Below, one piece after another: positions 22,011 through 29,478 of a stretch of DNA of 29,528 bases. A program made the position numbers and the translations under genes. The notes under the pieces are model-generated. The model saw only the letters and a program-made list of their open reading frames with translations. It had not been told where the DNA came from and did no database searches. Source of the stretch: an uncultured Eggerthellaceae bacterium (GTDB taxonomy: Bacteria > Actinomycetota > Coriobacteriia > Coriobacteriales > Eggerthellaceae); NCBI GenBank assembly GCA_910588205.1, contig CAJUQK010000026.1, positions 1 to 29,528 of the forward strand, given 5' to 3'. Within the stretch, counting starts at the first letter, position 1; each line of letters begins with the position of its first letter.

Positions 22011-22865
22011 TTAGAAGATGGTGACGACCGCACCGTTGTAGGTATCAGCGATGTACTGCTTCACCGCATCGGTCTGAAGCGCCTCTATGAGCGCCTGGAT
22101 CTTCGGCGAATCCTCAGAGCCTTCCTTGACTGCGATGACGTTCATGTAAGCGCGAGCCGCTTCGCCCTCATCAGATTCCGTAGCGATGGCGTCAGCCACG
22201 TTCAACCCTGCGTTCAGTGCATAGTTGCCGTTGATGGCTGCCACGTCCACCTCATCCAGAGTACGGGGAACCTGAGCGGCTTCCACTTCCTGGATCTGAA
22301 GGTTCTTCGGATTCTCCTCGATGTCGATGACCGTAGCGTTCAGGCCAGCGCCCTCCTTCAGCTTGATGAGACCCTCTTGCTCCAGCAGCAGCAGCGCACG
22401 GGCCTCATTGGTGGTGTCGTTCGGCACAGCCACCACAGCACCGTCCTGAAGCTCATCCAAAGAGGCAACCTTGTTGGAGTACAGGCCGAAGGGCTCGAAG
22501 TGGATGCCCGCAGCATTGGCCAGATGGGTGCCATTCTCATCATTGAAATCATTCAGATAGGTGATGTGCTGGAAGTAGTTCGCGTCCAGCTCACCCTCTT
22601 CCAGGGCGGTGTTCGGCAGCACGTAGTCGTTGTATTCCACCACTTCCAGCTGATAACCCTCATCAGCCAGTGCCTGCTCCACCTGCTTCAGTATCTCAGC
22701 ATGGGGCGTGGGAGAGGCACCTACGGTGATGACCGTGTCATCCCCTTCAGCAGCCGCAGAGCTAGCACTGGAAGCAGTGGAGCCGCCCGAGCAGCCAGCC
22801 AATCCCAGAGCCAGCGTTGTGGCCGCCACAACGGCGATGGCCGTGAGCTTCTTCGAAATCTTCAT
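22011..22865 (-). CDS. metQ: Methionine ABC transporter substrate-binding lipoprotein
   Basis: 284-residue NlpA/MetQ-family lipoprotein. The signal peptide ends in the lipobox LAGC (Cys at 25), followed by a Ser/Ala linker. The mature part has ITVGASPTPHAEILKQV, NDYVLPNTALEEGELDANYFQH, AVPNDTTNEARALLLLE and AAINGNYALNAGL, all typical of the family that binds methionine. It is the last gene of metN-metI-metQ, 19 nt after metI. The window shows no T-run terminator after it, only a short GCTCC hairpin. Confidence 0.95.
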   Translation of the reverse strand: MKISKKLTAIAVVAATTLALGLAGCSGGSTASSASSAAAEGDDTVITVGASPTPHAEILKQVEQALADEGYQLEVVEYNDYVLPNTALEEGELDANYFQHITYLNDFNDENGTHLANAAGIHFEPFGLYSNKVASLDELQDGAVVAVPNDTTNEARALLLLEQEGLIKLKEGAGLNATVIDIEENPKNLQIQEVEAAQVPRTLDEVDVAAINGNYALNAGLNVADAIATESDEGEAARAYMNVIAVKEGSEDSPKIQALIEALQTDAVKQYIADTYNGAVVTIF

Positions 22866-22884
22866 GGTATTCCCTCCTGGTCTT

Positions 22885-23544
22885 CTATCTCAACCGTTTG
22901 TCAACCTTGTTGACGAGCTTCAAGCCACCCTCTTGGAATATCTGCACGATGACCACGAGCAATGCCACGGTGATGAGCATGACATCGGACTGATAGCGGT
23001 AGTAACCATAGTTGATGGCGATGGCACCCAGGCCGCCACCTCCCACGAAGCCCGCCATTGCAGAATAGCCCAGAATGGTAGCGAGCGAGATTGTAGCACC
23101 CACGAGCAGTGATGGCCGTGCTTCTGGCAGGAAAACCTTCCAGATCATCTGGAAGGTGGACGAACCCATGGCTCGGGCCGCTTCGATCACTCCAGCATCT
23201 ACCTCCTTGAGGGAGGATTCCACCATGCGGGCCACATAGGGAGCCGCTGCTACCACCAAGGGCACGATGGTGGCTGTGGAGCCGATGGTCGTACCCACCA
23301 CAGCCCGCGTGAAGGGCAGGATGGCCACGAGCAGGATGAGGAACGGGACCGAACGCAGGATGTTCACGATGATGCCCACCACGAAGTTCACGGCACGGTT
23401 CTGGCGGATACCGCCCTCACCGGTGACGTAGAGGATGACGCCCACCGGCACGCCTATGACATAGGCGATGGCCGTAGAGACGAGGGTCATATACAGCGTC
23501 TCCCAGGTGCCTGTCAGCAGAAGATCCATCATCTCCGGGGACAT
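22885..23544 (-). CDS. metI: Methionine ABC transporter permease
   Basis: 219-residue inner-membrane permease with about five membrane spans. The EAA-type loop that contacts the ATPase is seen in EAARAMGSSTFQMIWKVFLPEA, and GGGGLGAIAINYGYYRY near the C-terminus is characteristic of MetI. The ATG directly follows the metN stop (TAGATG). Its SD is the strong AAAGGAGGTGATC encoded in the last metN codons. Confidence 0.96.
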   Translation of the reverse strand: MSPEMMDLLLTGTWETLYMTLVSTAIAYVIGVPVGVILYVTGEGGIRQNRAVNFVVGIIVNILRSVPFLILLVAILPFTRAVVGTTIGSTATIVPLVVAAAPYVARMVESSLKEVDAGVIEAARAMGSSTFQMIWKVFLPEARPSLLVGATISLATILGYSAMAGFVGGGGLGAIAINYGYYRYQSDVMLITVALLVVIVQIFQEGGLKLVNKVDKRLR

Positions 23545-24573
23545 CTAGATCACCTCCTTTAGGGCCGCATCTTCTCCCCCGGCGCCGGTATTGGCCTCGA
23601 AGAAGATGCCGCGGCGCTCCAGGTAATGCTTGATGCGGTCTTGGGCTGCCGTATCTTCCGGCAGCTGGATCAGCATCTGGCCTAAGGTCTTGCCGCCGAT
23701 GACCTCTGTATTGGCCGAGAGGATGTTCACCATGACATCGCACTGGACGGTCATGTCTGAGATGACGGGTGCACCGGATTCCTCGCCCGTGAAGGCTAGG
23801 CGAAGGCTGTTCGGCGGAAGCGGGGTCACAGCCTCGGCATGGGAAGGCTCGATCAGTCGCTTCGCCGTATCCGACTTCGGCTGCAGGAAGACGTCGAAGA
23901 CGGTTCCCTCCTCCTTCACCTCGCCTTCGCTCATGACGGCCACACGGTCGCAGATCTGCTCTACGACGCGCATCTCATGGGTGATGACCACGATGGTCAC
24001 GCCGAATTCAGTATTCAAGCGCTTGAGCAGATCCAGGATGGAGCGAGTGGTGATGGGATCGAGCGCACTGGTAGCCTCGTCGCAGAGGATGATCTTCGGA
24101 TCAGTGGCAAGGGCCCGGGCAATGGCCACCCGCTGCTTCTGACCCCCGGAGAGCTGAGCCGGATAGGAGGAGGCCTTGTCTGAAAGATCCACTAGTTCCA
24201 GCAGCTCTTGCACCCGCGCGTCAGCTTTCTCCTTTGGAACGCCGGATATCTCAAGGGGGTAACGGACGTTCGCCGCCACCGTGCTTTGGGAGAGCAGGTT
24301 GAACTGTTGGAAGATCATGCCGATGCGCTTGCGCTCTTCGCGCAGCTGCTTCAAGGAGAGCTGAGTCAGGTCAACATCGTCGATGATGACCTGACCGGAA
24401 GTAGGACGCTCAAGCAGGTTCATGCAGCGCACCAGTGTTGATTTACCAGCGCCTGAGAAACCGATGATGCCGAAGATCTCACCGTCTTGGATGGTGAGAT
24501 TCACGTCGTTGACGGCAGTAAAGCTGTCCTTGCCTGTCTTGAACGTCTTGGTTAGATGCTTTAATTCGATCAC
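23545..24573 (-). CDS. metN: Methionine ABC transporter ATP-binding protein
   Basis: 342-residue ABC ATPase with C-terminal NIL regulatory domain (about 265-340), which binds methionine in E. coli MetN and causes transinhibition. Walker A is GFSGAGKST, signature LSGGQKQR, Walker B ILCDEATSALD, switch VVITHEM. The GTG at 24573 is chosen because AAGGA lies 6 nt upstream and the protein then begins VIELKHLTKTF; an in-frame GTG at 24600 gives an odd MGCGTQG lead. The length equals that of E. coli MetN. Confidence 0.95.
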   Translation of the reverse strand: MIELKHLTKTFKTGKDSFTAVNDVNLTIQDGEIFGIIGFSGAGKSTLVRCMNLLERPTSGQVIIDDVDLTQLSLKQLREERKRIGMIFQQFNLLSQSTVAANVRYPLEISGVPKEKADARVQELLELVDLSDKASSYPAQLSGGQKQRVAIARALATDPKIILCDEATSALDPITTRSILDLLKRLNTEFGVTIVVITHEMRVVEQICDRVAVMSEGEVKEEGTVFDVFLQPKSDTAKRLIEPSHAEAVTPLPPNSLRLAFTGEESGAPVISDMTVQCDVMVNILSANTEVIGGKTLGQMLIQLPEDTAAQDRIKHYLERRGIFFEANTGAGGEDAALKEVI

Positions 24574-24591
24574 GCGTATTCCTTGGGTCCC

Positions 24592-24633
24592 GCAGCCCAC
24601 AAGGGCCGCATTCTGCCTGAACCTGTGATTTTA
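24592..24633 (-). promoter_or_regulatory. Possible metN promoter and 5'-UTR hairpin
   Basis: On the minus strand TAAAAT (24633-24628) could be a -10, with a 7-bp hairpin GCGGCCC-TTGT-GGGCTGC (24609-24592, one G-U pair) just before the metN SD. The whole cysK-metN gap is 86 nt, too short for a known SAM riboswitch or T-box, so metN may simply be co-transcribed with cysK. Confidence 0.35.
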
Positions 24634-24659
24634 GCGCGAACGACGCCGCTCATGCTCTC

Positions 24660-25586
24660 TCAGGAGAACATTGGGGTGGAGAGGTAGCGCTCCCCCGTAT
24701 CCGGCAGGATGCATACGATGCGCTTGCCTGCCATCTCAGGACGTTGGGCCACTTGAGAGGCCGCCCATACGGCTGCCCCCGAAGAAATACCCACCAAAAG
24801 GCCATCCCGGCTGGCGAGAGCACGGCCCGCTTCGTAGGCGTCTTCCTCACGCACTTGGATGACTTCGCCGTAGATATGGGTATCCAACGTGGCGGGTACG
24901 AAGCCCGCGCCAATGCCCTGAAGGCCATGGGGACCCGGCTTTCCGCCTGAGAGCACGGGAGATCCTGCCGGTTCCACAGCGATGATCTGGATGTTCGGGT
25001 TCTGCTCTTTCAAGTAAGCTCCTGCGCCGCTGATGGTGCCCCCCGTGCCCACACCGCACACCAAGGCATCCACATCGCCTTCGGCTTGCTCCCAGATCTC
25101 AGGACCGGTGGTCCGATAATGGATGGCCGGATTCGCCGGATTGCTGAACTGGGAAGGGATGAAGGCATTCGGGATATCCCGGGCAAACTCCTCTGCCCGA
25201 GCGATGGCTCCCGCCATGCCCTTCGCACCCTCTGTCAGCTCCAGCTGCGCCCCGTAGGCCCGCATGAGATTGCGCCGCTCCACAGACATGGTCTCGGGCA
25301 TGCAAATGATGATCTGATTCCCCCGCGTTGCCGCCAACATGGCCAGCCCCACGCCCGTGTTGCCCGAAGTGGGTTCGATGATGACCGTATCTGACGTCAG
25401 CTTGCCTGAGGCTTCGGCTTCATCCAGCATAGCCTGGGCCACACGGTCTTTGATGGAACCACCCGGATTGAATGATTCCACCTTGCCGAGAAGGGTAGCG
25501 GGCAGTTGGCGATCCGCTTCGAAACGGGTCAGCTCAAGGAGCGGAGTCTTGCCGATGAGCTGAGACACCTGAGCATAGATGGTCAT
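24660..25586 (-). CDS. cysK: Cysteine synthase (O-acetylserine sulfhydrylase)
   Basis: 308-residue fold-type II PLP enzyme that makes cysteine from O-acetylserine and sulfide. The PLP lysine is in NPGGSIKDRVA, the substrate loop is PTSGNTGVGLA, the phosphate loop VGTGGTISGAG, and the C-terminal GISSGAAVWAA and LPDTGERYLSTPMF are all CysK-type. The start at 25586 has AAAGGA 6 nt upstream and lies about 33 nt downstream of a perfect TATAAT; an extended frame to 25694 would begin upstream of that promoter and is rejected. It lies just before metNIQ, giving a sulfur amino-acid island. Confidence 0.95.
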   Translation of the reverse strand: MTIYAQVSQLIGKTPLLELTRFEADRQLPATLLGKVESFNPGGSIKDRVAQAMLDEAEASGKLTSDTVIIEPTSGNTGVGLAMLAATRGNQIIICMPETMSVERRNLMRAYGAQLELTEGAKGMAGAIARAEEFARDIPNAFIPSQFSNPANPAIHYRTTGPEIWEQAEGDVDALVCGVGTGGTISGAGAYLKEQNPNIQIIAVEPAGSPVLSGGKPGPHGLQGIGAGFVPATLDTHIYGEVIQVREEDAYEAGRALASRDGLLVGISSGAAVWAASQVAQRPEMAGKRIVCILPDTGERYLSTPMFS

Positions 25587-25619
25587 CGTAGTCCTTTCGA
25601 CGAACGAGTTCTTGGGGTG

Positions 25620-25625
25620 ATTATA
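25620..25625 (-). promoter_or_regulatory. -10 box of cysK
   Basis: Perfect TATAAT on the minus strand, giving a 5' UTR of about 27 nt before the cysK start. No clear -35. Confidence 0.55.
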
Positions 25626-25711
25626 GGCATGGGGGTCTCCTTCGCTGAGGTTGTTACAAAGGAGAAATATCCCCACCGTTCGATCTTCTCCCACTCAAGC
25701 CGTTCATCTTC

Positions 25712-25720
25712 TGCTATCCT
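25712..25720 (+). promoter_or_regulatory. Extended -10 of the trp leader transcript
   Basis: TGCTATCCT fits an extended -10 (TGn plus TATCCT). Initiation near 25727 would place the leader-peptide SD (GAAAGG) within the first about 15 nt. No good -35 is seen, which an extended -10 can tolerate. Confidence 0.5.
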
Positions 25721-25749
25721 GCCCACTGACCCGATACGAAAGGCCCATC

Positions 25750-25833
25750 GTGATCAACGCTCAAGCCCATAGCCTCAACGCAACCGCCGCGGCGGTTGCT
25801 GGTGCTTGGTGGTGGCAGAAGGGAATATCGTAA
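25750..25833 (+). CDS. trpL: trp leader peptide with three tandem Trp codons
   Basis: 27-residue reading frame starting at GTG, with GAAAGG 6 nt upstream, reading MINAQAHSLNATAAAVAG then AWWWQKGIS and stop. Three consecutive TGG codons lie at 25807-25815, far above chance for the rare Trp codon. The TAA (25831-25833) sits just before the RNA segment that decides terminator versus antiterminator. The peptide itself is a ribosome-position sensor; its product is not expected to have a function. A perfect 20-nt palindrome, GCAACCGCCGCGGCGGTTGC (25780-25799), lies inside it, ahead of the Trp codons. Confidence 0.88.
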   Translation: MINAQAHSLNATAAAVAGAWWWQKGIS

Positions 25834-25903
25834 GCCGGGTTATCGAACTTCGCCACGCATAGACGCTTTGAAGACCCTCGATGACTCGGGGGTCTTCTTT
25901 TTT
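25812..25903 (+). promoter_or_regulatory. trp-type transcription attenuator
   Basis: Three mutually exclusive pairings are readable. 1:2 pause hairpin: GTGGC (25812-25816) and GAAG (25818-25821) with CTTC (25848-25851) and GCCAC (25852-25856), 9 bp with one bulged A, starting inside the Trp codons. 2:3 antiterminator: GGGTTATCGAA (25837-25847) with TTTGAAGACCC (25867-25877), 10 of 11 positions paired counting two G-U. 3:4 terminator: see the separate entry. Stalling at the Trp codons would mask segment 1 and free segment 2 to pair with 3; a ribosome reaching the stop would cover segment 2 and let the terminator form. Confidence 0.88.
25870..25903 (+). terminator. Attenuator terminator (3:4)
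   Basis: GAAGACCC (25870-25877) pairs with GGGTCTTC (25890-25897), with an inner CGA/TCG, and is followed by TTTTTT (25898-25903). It is 83 nt before the trpB2 start codon and is therefore a regulatory, not a gene-end, terminator. Confidence 0.9.
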
Positions 25904-25985
25904 CACCCCACATCCCAGGACTTCAAGCCGAAGAGGCGTAGATCGGACCAAGAGAAGCTGAATGCCGCGAGAAAGGACAAGGAAG

Positions 25986-27395
25986 ATGGCAGAGGCAAGC
26001 AGAACGACTACCCGCAAAGAAGCTCCCTACCGGCTCTATTTGCGAGAGGATCAGATCCCCACCCAATGGTATAACCTGCGCGCCGACATGCCCGAGCCGC
26101 CCGACCCCATGCTGCTCCCCAATGGCCAGGTGGCCCGTCCGGAGGATATCGCTCCTGTGTTCTGCGACGAACTGGTCAAGCAGGAGTTGGATGACGAGAC
26201 GGCCTACTTCGACATCCCTGAAGGCGTGCGTGAGATGTACAAGGTCTACCGGCCGAGCCCTCTTTGCCGAGCCTACAACCTGGAGCGCGCCTTGGATACT
26301 CCCGCGCGCATCTACTATAAGTTCGAGGGCAACAACACCTCCGGCTCTCATAAGCTGAACTCTGCTCTGGCTCAAGCCTATTACGCCAAGGAGCAGGACC
26401 TGGATAAGATCACCACCGAAACGGGAGCTGGCCAGTGGGGCACTGCGCTCTCCGAGGCCGCCGACCATTACGGCCTTGATCTGGATGTGTTCATGGTGAA
26501 GTGCTCCTATGAGCAGAAGCCATTCCGGCGCAACATCATGGAGACCTTCAACGCCACCGTCACCCCTTCGCCTTCAAACACCACTGAAGTGGGCCGGAAG
26601 ATGCTGGCTGAGCACCCTGATTCCACAGGTAGCCTGGGCACCGCTATCTCGGAGGCCGTAGAGCGGGCGCTGAACGTACCAGGCAACAAAGGCCGCTACC
26701 AACTGGGCAGCGTCTTGAATCAGGTGGTGCTGCATCAGTCCATCATCGGGCTTGAGAGCTACACGGCCTTGGAGGAGCTGGGCGAATACCCGGATATCGT
26801 GATCGGGTGCGCCGGTGGCGGATCGAACCTCGGCGGCCTCATCGCGCCCTTCATGCGTGACAAGCTGCGCGGGGACCGGCCGGATACGCGCTTCATGGCC
26901 GTAGAGCCAGCCAGCTGCCCTTCGCTCACCCGCGGCAAGTACGCCTACGACTTCGCCGATACTGGTCAAACCTGTCCGCTTTGCAAGATGTACACGCTCG
27001 GTAACGGCTTCCTCCCCTCCCCTGACCACGCAGGCGGGCTTCGCTACCATGGCATGGCACCCATCGTGAGCAAGCTCAAGCACGATGGCTACATGGAGGC
27101 AGTGGCTGTGAAGCAGACCGATGTGTTCGGCGCTGCAGAGGAATTCGCTCGGCTGGAAACCATCCTTCCGGCACCGGAGAGCGCCCATGCCATCTACGTA
27201 GCCATGGAAGAGGCGAAGCGGTGCGCCGAGACCGGTCAGGAGAAGGTGATCCTGTTCGGCCTCACCGGCACGGGATACTTCGATATGTATGCCTACGATG
27301 CGTACAACAACGGCAAGATGAGCGATCACGTGCCAACCGAAGAGGAGCTGGAGGCGGGATTCGCCACCATCCCCTCAATACCGGGAGTCCAGTAG
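25986..27395 (+). CDS. trpB2: Tryptophan synthase beta chain-like protein (TrpB2 type)
   Basis: 469-residue fold-type II PLP enzyme of the TrpB2 branch, longer at the N-terminus (about 80 residues) than standalone TrpB1. The PLP lysine is in FEGNNTSGSHKLNSALA, followed by TETGAGQWGTAL, the catalytic-loop equivalent. The phosphate loop is GCAGGGSNLGG. TrpB2 enzymes condense serine with indole and, unlike TrpB1, usually do not pair with a canonical TrpA. The ATG at 25986 has AAAGGA 8 nt upstream; an in-frame ATG at 25962 has a poorer site. It lies behind a trp attenuator, so it is expected to rise when charged tRNA-Trp is scarce. No other trp gene is in the window. Confidence 0.92.
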   Translation: MAEASRTTTRKEAPYRLYLREDQIPTQWYNLRADMPEPPDPMLLPNGQVARPEDIAPVFCDELVKQELDDETAYFDIPEGVREMYKVYRPSPLCRAYNLERALDTPARIYYKFEGNNTSGSHKLNSALAQAYYAKEQDLDKITTETGAGQWGTALSEAADHYGLDLDVFMVKCSYEQKPFRRNIMETFNATVTPSPSNTTEVGRKMLAEHPDSTGSLGTAISEAVERALNVPGNKGRYQLGSVLNQVVLHQSIIGLESYTALEELGEYPDIVIGCAGGGSNLGGLIAPFMRDKLRGDRPDTRFMAVEPASCPSLTRGKYAYDFADTGQTCPLCKMYTLGNGFLPSPDHAGGLRYHGMAPIVSKLKHDGYMEAVAVKQTDVFGAAEEFARLETILPAPESAHAIYVAMEEAKRCAETGQEKVILFGLTGTGYFDMYAYDAYNNGKMSDHVPTEEELEAGFATIPSIPGVQ

Positions 27396-27410
27396 ACGAA
27401 GGAGGCCTCC

Positions 27411-27728
27411 ATGAAGCCCCTACCCCGCATTGACGAGAAACGGATGTGCGCCTCCGCCGAGGCGCACCCCCACGATACGCTGGCCAACGATGAGCCTGTG
27501 GTGTTGGAGTCCTCAGAAACGGATCCGGAATTCCCCGCCATGGAGGAATACGAGGTAGACGAAGATGGTCCGGTCGGTTCCAAGCGGAAGTATCCGGGGC
27601 TCATCTGGGCCGTCATCGCCGTAGTTGCCGTCATCGTCTTATGCATCGTGCTGGGCGCTACGGGAGACTGGATGAACCCGCAGGAAGCCCAGCAGGTGCA
27701 AGACGCTCAAGAGAACGCCACGCTCTAG
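27411..27728 (+). CDS. Small single-span membrane protein
   Basis: 105 residues; not recognised. An acidic N-terminal domain of about 60 residues (LESSETDPEFPAMEEYEVDEDG) is followed by SKRKYPG and one strong membrane span at about 63-83 (LIWAVIAVVAVIVLCIVLG), then a short extracytoplasmic tail rich in Gln and Asn. The positive KRK before the span predicts the N-terminus inside. GAAGGAGG precedes the ATG, which lies 16 nt after the trpB2 stop, so the two are likely co-transcribed. No function is proposed. Confidence 0.75.
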   Translation: MKPLPRIDEKRMCASAEAHPHDTLANDEPVVLESSETDPEFPAMEEYEVDEDGPVGSKRKYPGLIWAVIAVVAVIVLCIVLGATGDWMNPQEAQQVQDAQENATL

Positions 27729-27761
27729 CCCAAAGGCACCCAGAGGGGCTGCGTGATTCGG

Positions 27762-28565
27762 CTACGGGGCTTTCGGAAGGGGCAGCCAGATATTCAGGTC
27801 TACCTCAGTGGGAATGCCGGGGATGCTCCCGGCATTCGAATATTGCCAGAGGATGAAATCGAACTGGGCCGTGGGGGCGCCCACCTCGTATTCGGCTAAC
27901 CAAAGGGGATACGCGCTGTGGATCACGCGGTGGAGCTTCCCCAGATCCCGTTGATTGCCATAGACCAGGGGCTCATAGCCCGCCCGTTCCATCCGCTCGC
28001 AAAAGGAGATGGCGAAGGCGCTCAAGGTATCACCATCCAGGTCATTGGCACGAGCCCCCTCCACGTCTACGGCCTCATGATCAAAGGCTACAGCTTCGAA
28101 GCGCACCCCTTCGGCTTCGGCCTTAGCCAACAATGAGAGCGCTAGGTCAGCTTCGGCCTGTACTTCATCCTCGGAGATGGCCTGAGAGAAGAAGTAGGCG
28201 GACACGGGGATGCCTGCTTGATAGGCACCCGTGGCGTTGGCCATGAAGAACTCGTCTTCATAGAGGACACCCTCCGTGGCACCGCGGTTCCCCAGCCGCA
28301 CGAAGGCGAATTGCACTCCTGCATCCGCCACCTGCTGCCAGTCGATGGAATGCTGATGGGCGGAAACATCCACGCCCCAGCGGGATTCCACCACCCCCTC
28401 TGGTGCGTAGACCAGCTTCTCCCCCTGCCGTTGAAGGTCTTCCCAGTTGTAGGGGCTCACGTAACCGGAAGGCGCACAGGCCACCAGGATGCTGACCACG
28501 CAGAGGGTGGTCACGAAAAGAGCAGAAAGCTTGCAGGCGAGTGAAAAAGGATGAGCGCGTTTCAT
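27762..28565 (-). CDS. GH25-family muramidase-like lipoprotein
   Basis: 267-residue predicted lipoprotein. The signal peptide ends with the lipobox LVAC (Cys at about 30), then a glycosyl hydrolase family 25 domain: GVDVSAHQHSIDWQQV near the N-terminus of the domain (catalytic-site Asp), FAFVRLGNRG, FDHEAVD (carrying the D-x-E catalytic acid pair) and LWQYSNAGSIPG followed by VDLN. The family cleaves the MurNAc-GlcNAc bond of peptidoglycan; here it would act outside the membrane. The ATG at 28565 follows a TAGAAT -10 by 6 nt, so the mRNA may be leaderless; a GTG one codon upstream is an alternative start. Confidence 0.88.
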   Translation of the reverse strand: MKRAHPFSLACKLSALFVTTLCVVSILVACAPSGYVSPYNWEDLQRQGEKLVYAPEGVVESRWGVDVSAHQHSIDWQQVADAGVQFAFVRLGNRGATEGVLYEDEFFMANATGAYQAGIPVSAYFFSQAISEDEVQAEADLALSLLAKAEAEGVRFEAVAFDHEAVDVEGARANDLDGDTLSAFAISFCERMERAGYEPLVYGNQRDLGKLHRVIHSAYPLWLAEYEVGAPTAQFDFILWQYSNAGSIPGIPTEVDLNIWLPLPKAP

Positions 28566-28571
28566 CACCCC

Positions 28572-28581
28572 ATTCTACAAT
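28572..28581. promoter_or_regulatory. Overlapping divergent -10 boxes (GH25 and dtd)
   Basis: On the minus strand TAGAAT (28577-28572) serves the GH25 gene; on the plus strand TACAAT (28576-28581) could serve dtd. They share two base pairs, so the two promoters should compete. Neither has a clear -35. Confidence 0.45.
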
Positions 28582-28620
28582 AGGATGAATGCTGTGGCCT
28601 TTATCAAGCAAGGAGCAACG

Positions 28621-29067
28621 ATGCGAGCAGTCCTCCAGCGCGTCAAGGAAGCCAGTGTCACCATCGAGGGTCAGGTAGTGGGAGCCATCGGTCGAGGGTA
28701 TCTCATCTTGTTAGGAGTTGGTCCCCAGGATACGGAAGCCCAGGTTGAGGCCCTCTGGAGCAAGATCTATAAACTGCGGATCTTCGAAGACGATACGGGC
28801 AAGACCAACCTCAGCCTGCGAGATGTGAGCGGAGACGTGTTGATCGTGAGTCAATTCACCCTGCTCGCTGATTGCCGCAAGGGCAATCGCCCCTCGTTCA
28901 CCCAGGCAGCGCCACCCCAAGAGGCGAAGAGGCTCTACGAGGACTTCATCCGCAGAGCCCAGGCTGATGTCCCGGAGGTGGCCAGCGGCCGCTTCGGGGC
29001 AGGCATGGCGGTATCCCTCATCAATGACGGTCCCTTCACGATCGTCCTGGACACCGATGCCCTGTGA
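28621..29067 (+). CDS. dtd: D-aminoacyl-tRNA deacylase
   Basis: 148-residue DTD enzyme that hydrolyses D-amino acids (and glycine from tRNA-Ala) off mischarged tRNA. It starts MRAVLQRVKEASVTIEGQVVG, has the active-site SQFTLLADCRKGNRPSFTQAAPP, and ends with SLINDGPFTIVLDTD, equivalent to the family's cross-subunit NxGP(V/F)T loop. The start at 28621 has AAGGAG 5 nt upstream; the frame is open upstream, but that lead is not family-like. Repeats begin only 4 nt after the stop. Confidence 0.95.
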   Translation: MRAVLQRVKEASVTIEGQVVGAIGRGYLILLGVGPQDTEAQVEALWSKIYKLRIFEDDTGKTNLSLRDVSGDVLIVSQFTLLADCRKGNRPSFTQAAPPQEAKRLYEDFIRRAQADVPEVASGRFGAGMAVSLINDGPFTIVLDTDAL

Positions 29068-29070
29068 CCC

Positions 29071-29163
29071 TCGCGCACCATGTTCATTGCGGCACCTGCC
29101 GGGTGACCTGACGTATAGGATCATCCCGAGTGCAACGCCGGGCGGACCACGGTCCGCCCCTAC
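29071..29163. repeat. Composite repeat, partial copy D
   Basis: It lacks the GTTGCGCG hairpin but keeps TTCATTGCGGCA, CCGGGTGACCTGACGTATAG and CATCCCGAGTG, ending in the palindrome GGGCGGAC-CACG-GTCCGCCC (29140-29159) and CCTAC. Confidence 0.75.
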
Positions 29164-29207
29164 GGCAATCTGTCCCGTATCTGTGCTGGAACGTGCAACG
29201 TTTGAAT

Positions 29208-29318
29208 ATGCGTTGCGCGAAGATCACGCGCAACATATTCATTGTGGCACCAGCCGGGTGACCTGACGTATAGGATCATCCCGGGTGTTACAGGGGGCTG
29301 ATCACGATCAGCCCCTAC
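29208..29318. repeat. Composite repeat, copy C
   Basis: Full unit with GTTGCGCG-AAGATCA-CGCGCAAC, TTCATTGTGGCA, CCGGGTGACCTGACGTATAG, and a palindrome of a different arm type, GGGGCTGAT-CACG-ATCAGCCCC (29294-29315), followed by TAC. It is more diverged from copies A/B than those are from each other. Confidence 0.8.
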
Positions 29319-29361
29319 GGAACATGGTTCACCCAGGTGACATGCGCAGCGGTTTTCGTAG

Positions 29362-29381
29362 GGGTCGAACGTGTTCGACCC
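29362..29381. repeat. REP-like palindrome, reverse orientation (arm type GGGTCGAA)
   Basis: GGGTCGAA-CGTG-TTCGACCC, perfect 8-bp stem, preceded by CGTAG and followed by AACGTCACAACCCGGAGAA. Confidence 0.78.
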
Positions 29382-29417
29382 AACGTCACAACCCGGAGAA
29401 TGCAACATCATCCGTAG

Positions 29418-29437
29418 GGGCCGATCGTAGTTGGCCC
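29418..29437. repeat. REP-like palindrome, reverse orientation, one G-T pair
   Basis: GGGCCGA-TCGTAG-TTGGCCC, 7-bp stem with one G-T pair, preceded by CGTAG. It is the most degraded copy and lacks a clear CAACCCAGAAAA tail. Confidence 0.65.
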
Positions 29438-29478
29438 AACACAACAACCATTAAATGTCACGCAAACGATTTTCGTAG

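Noticed and set aside
24574..24659. SAM riboswitch or T-box before metN
   Set aside because: Only 86 nt separate cysK and metN; no SAM-I core or T-box UGGN motif was seen.
25587..25694. N-terminal extension of cysK
   Set aside because: Open in frame, but it spans the TATAAT of cysK, has no SD and is not family-like. The start with AAAGGA at 25586 matches CysK.
26574..27329. 251-codon open frame on the minus strand
   Set aside because: Antisense to trpB2, whose PLP motifs are clear.
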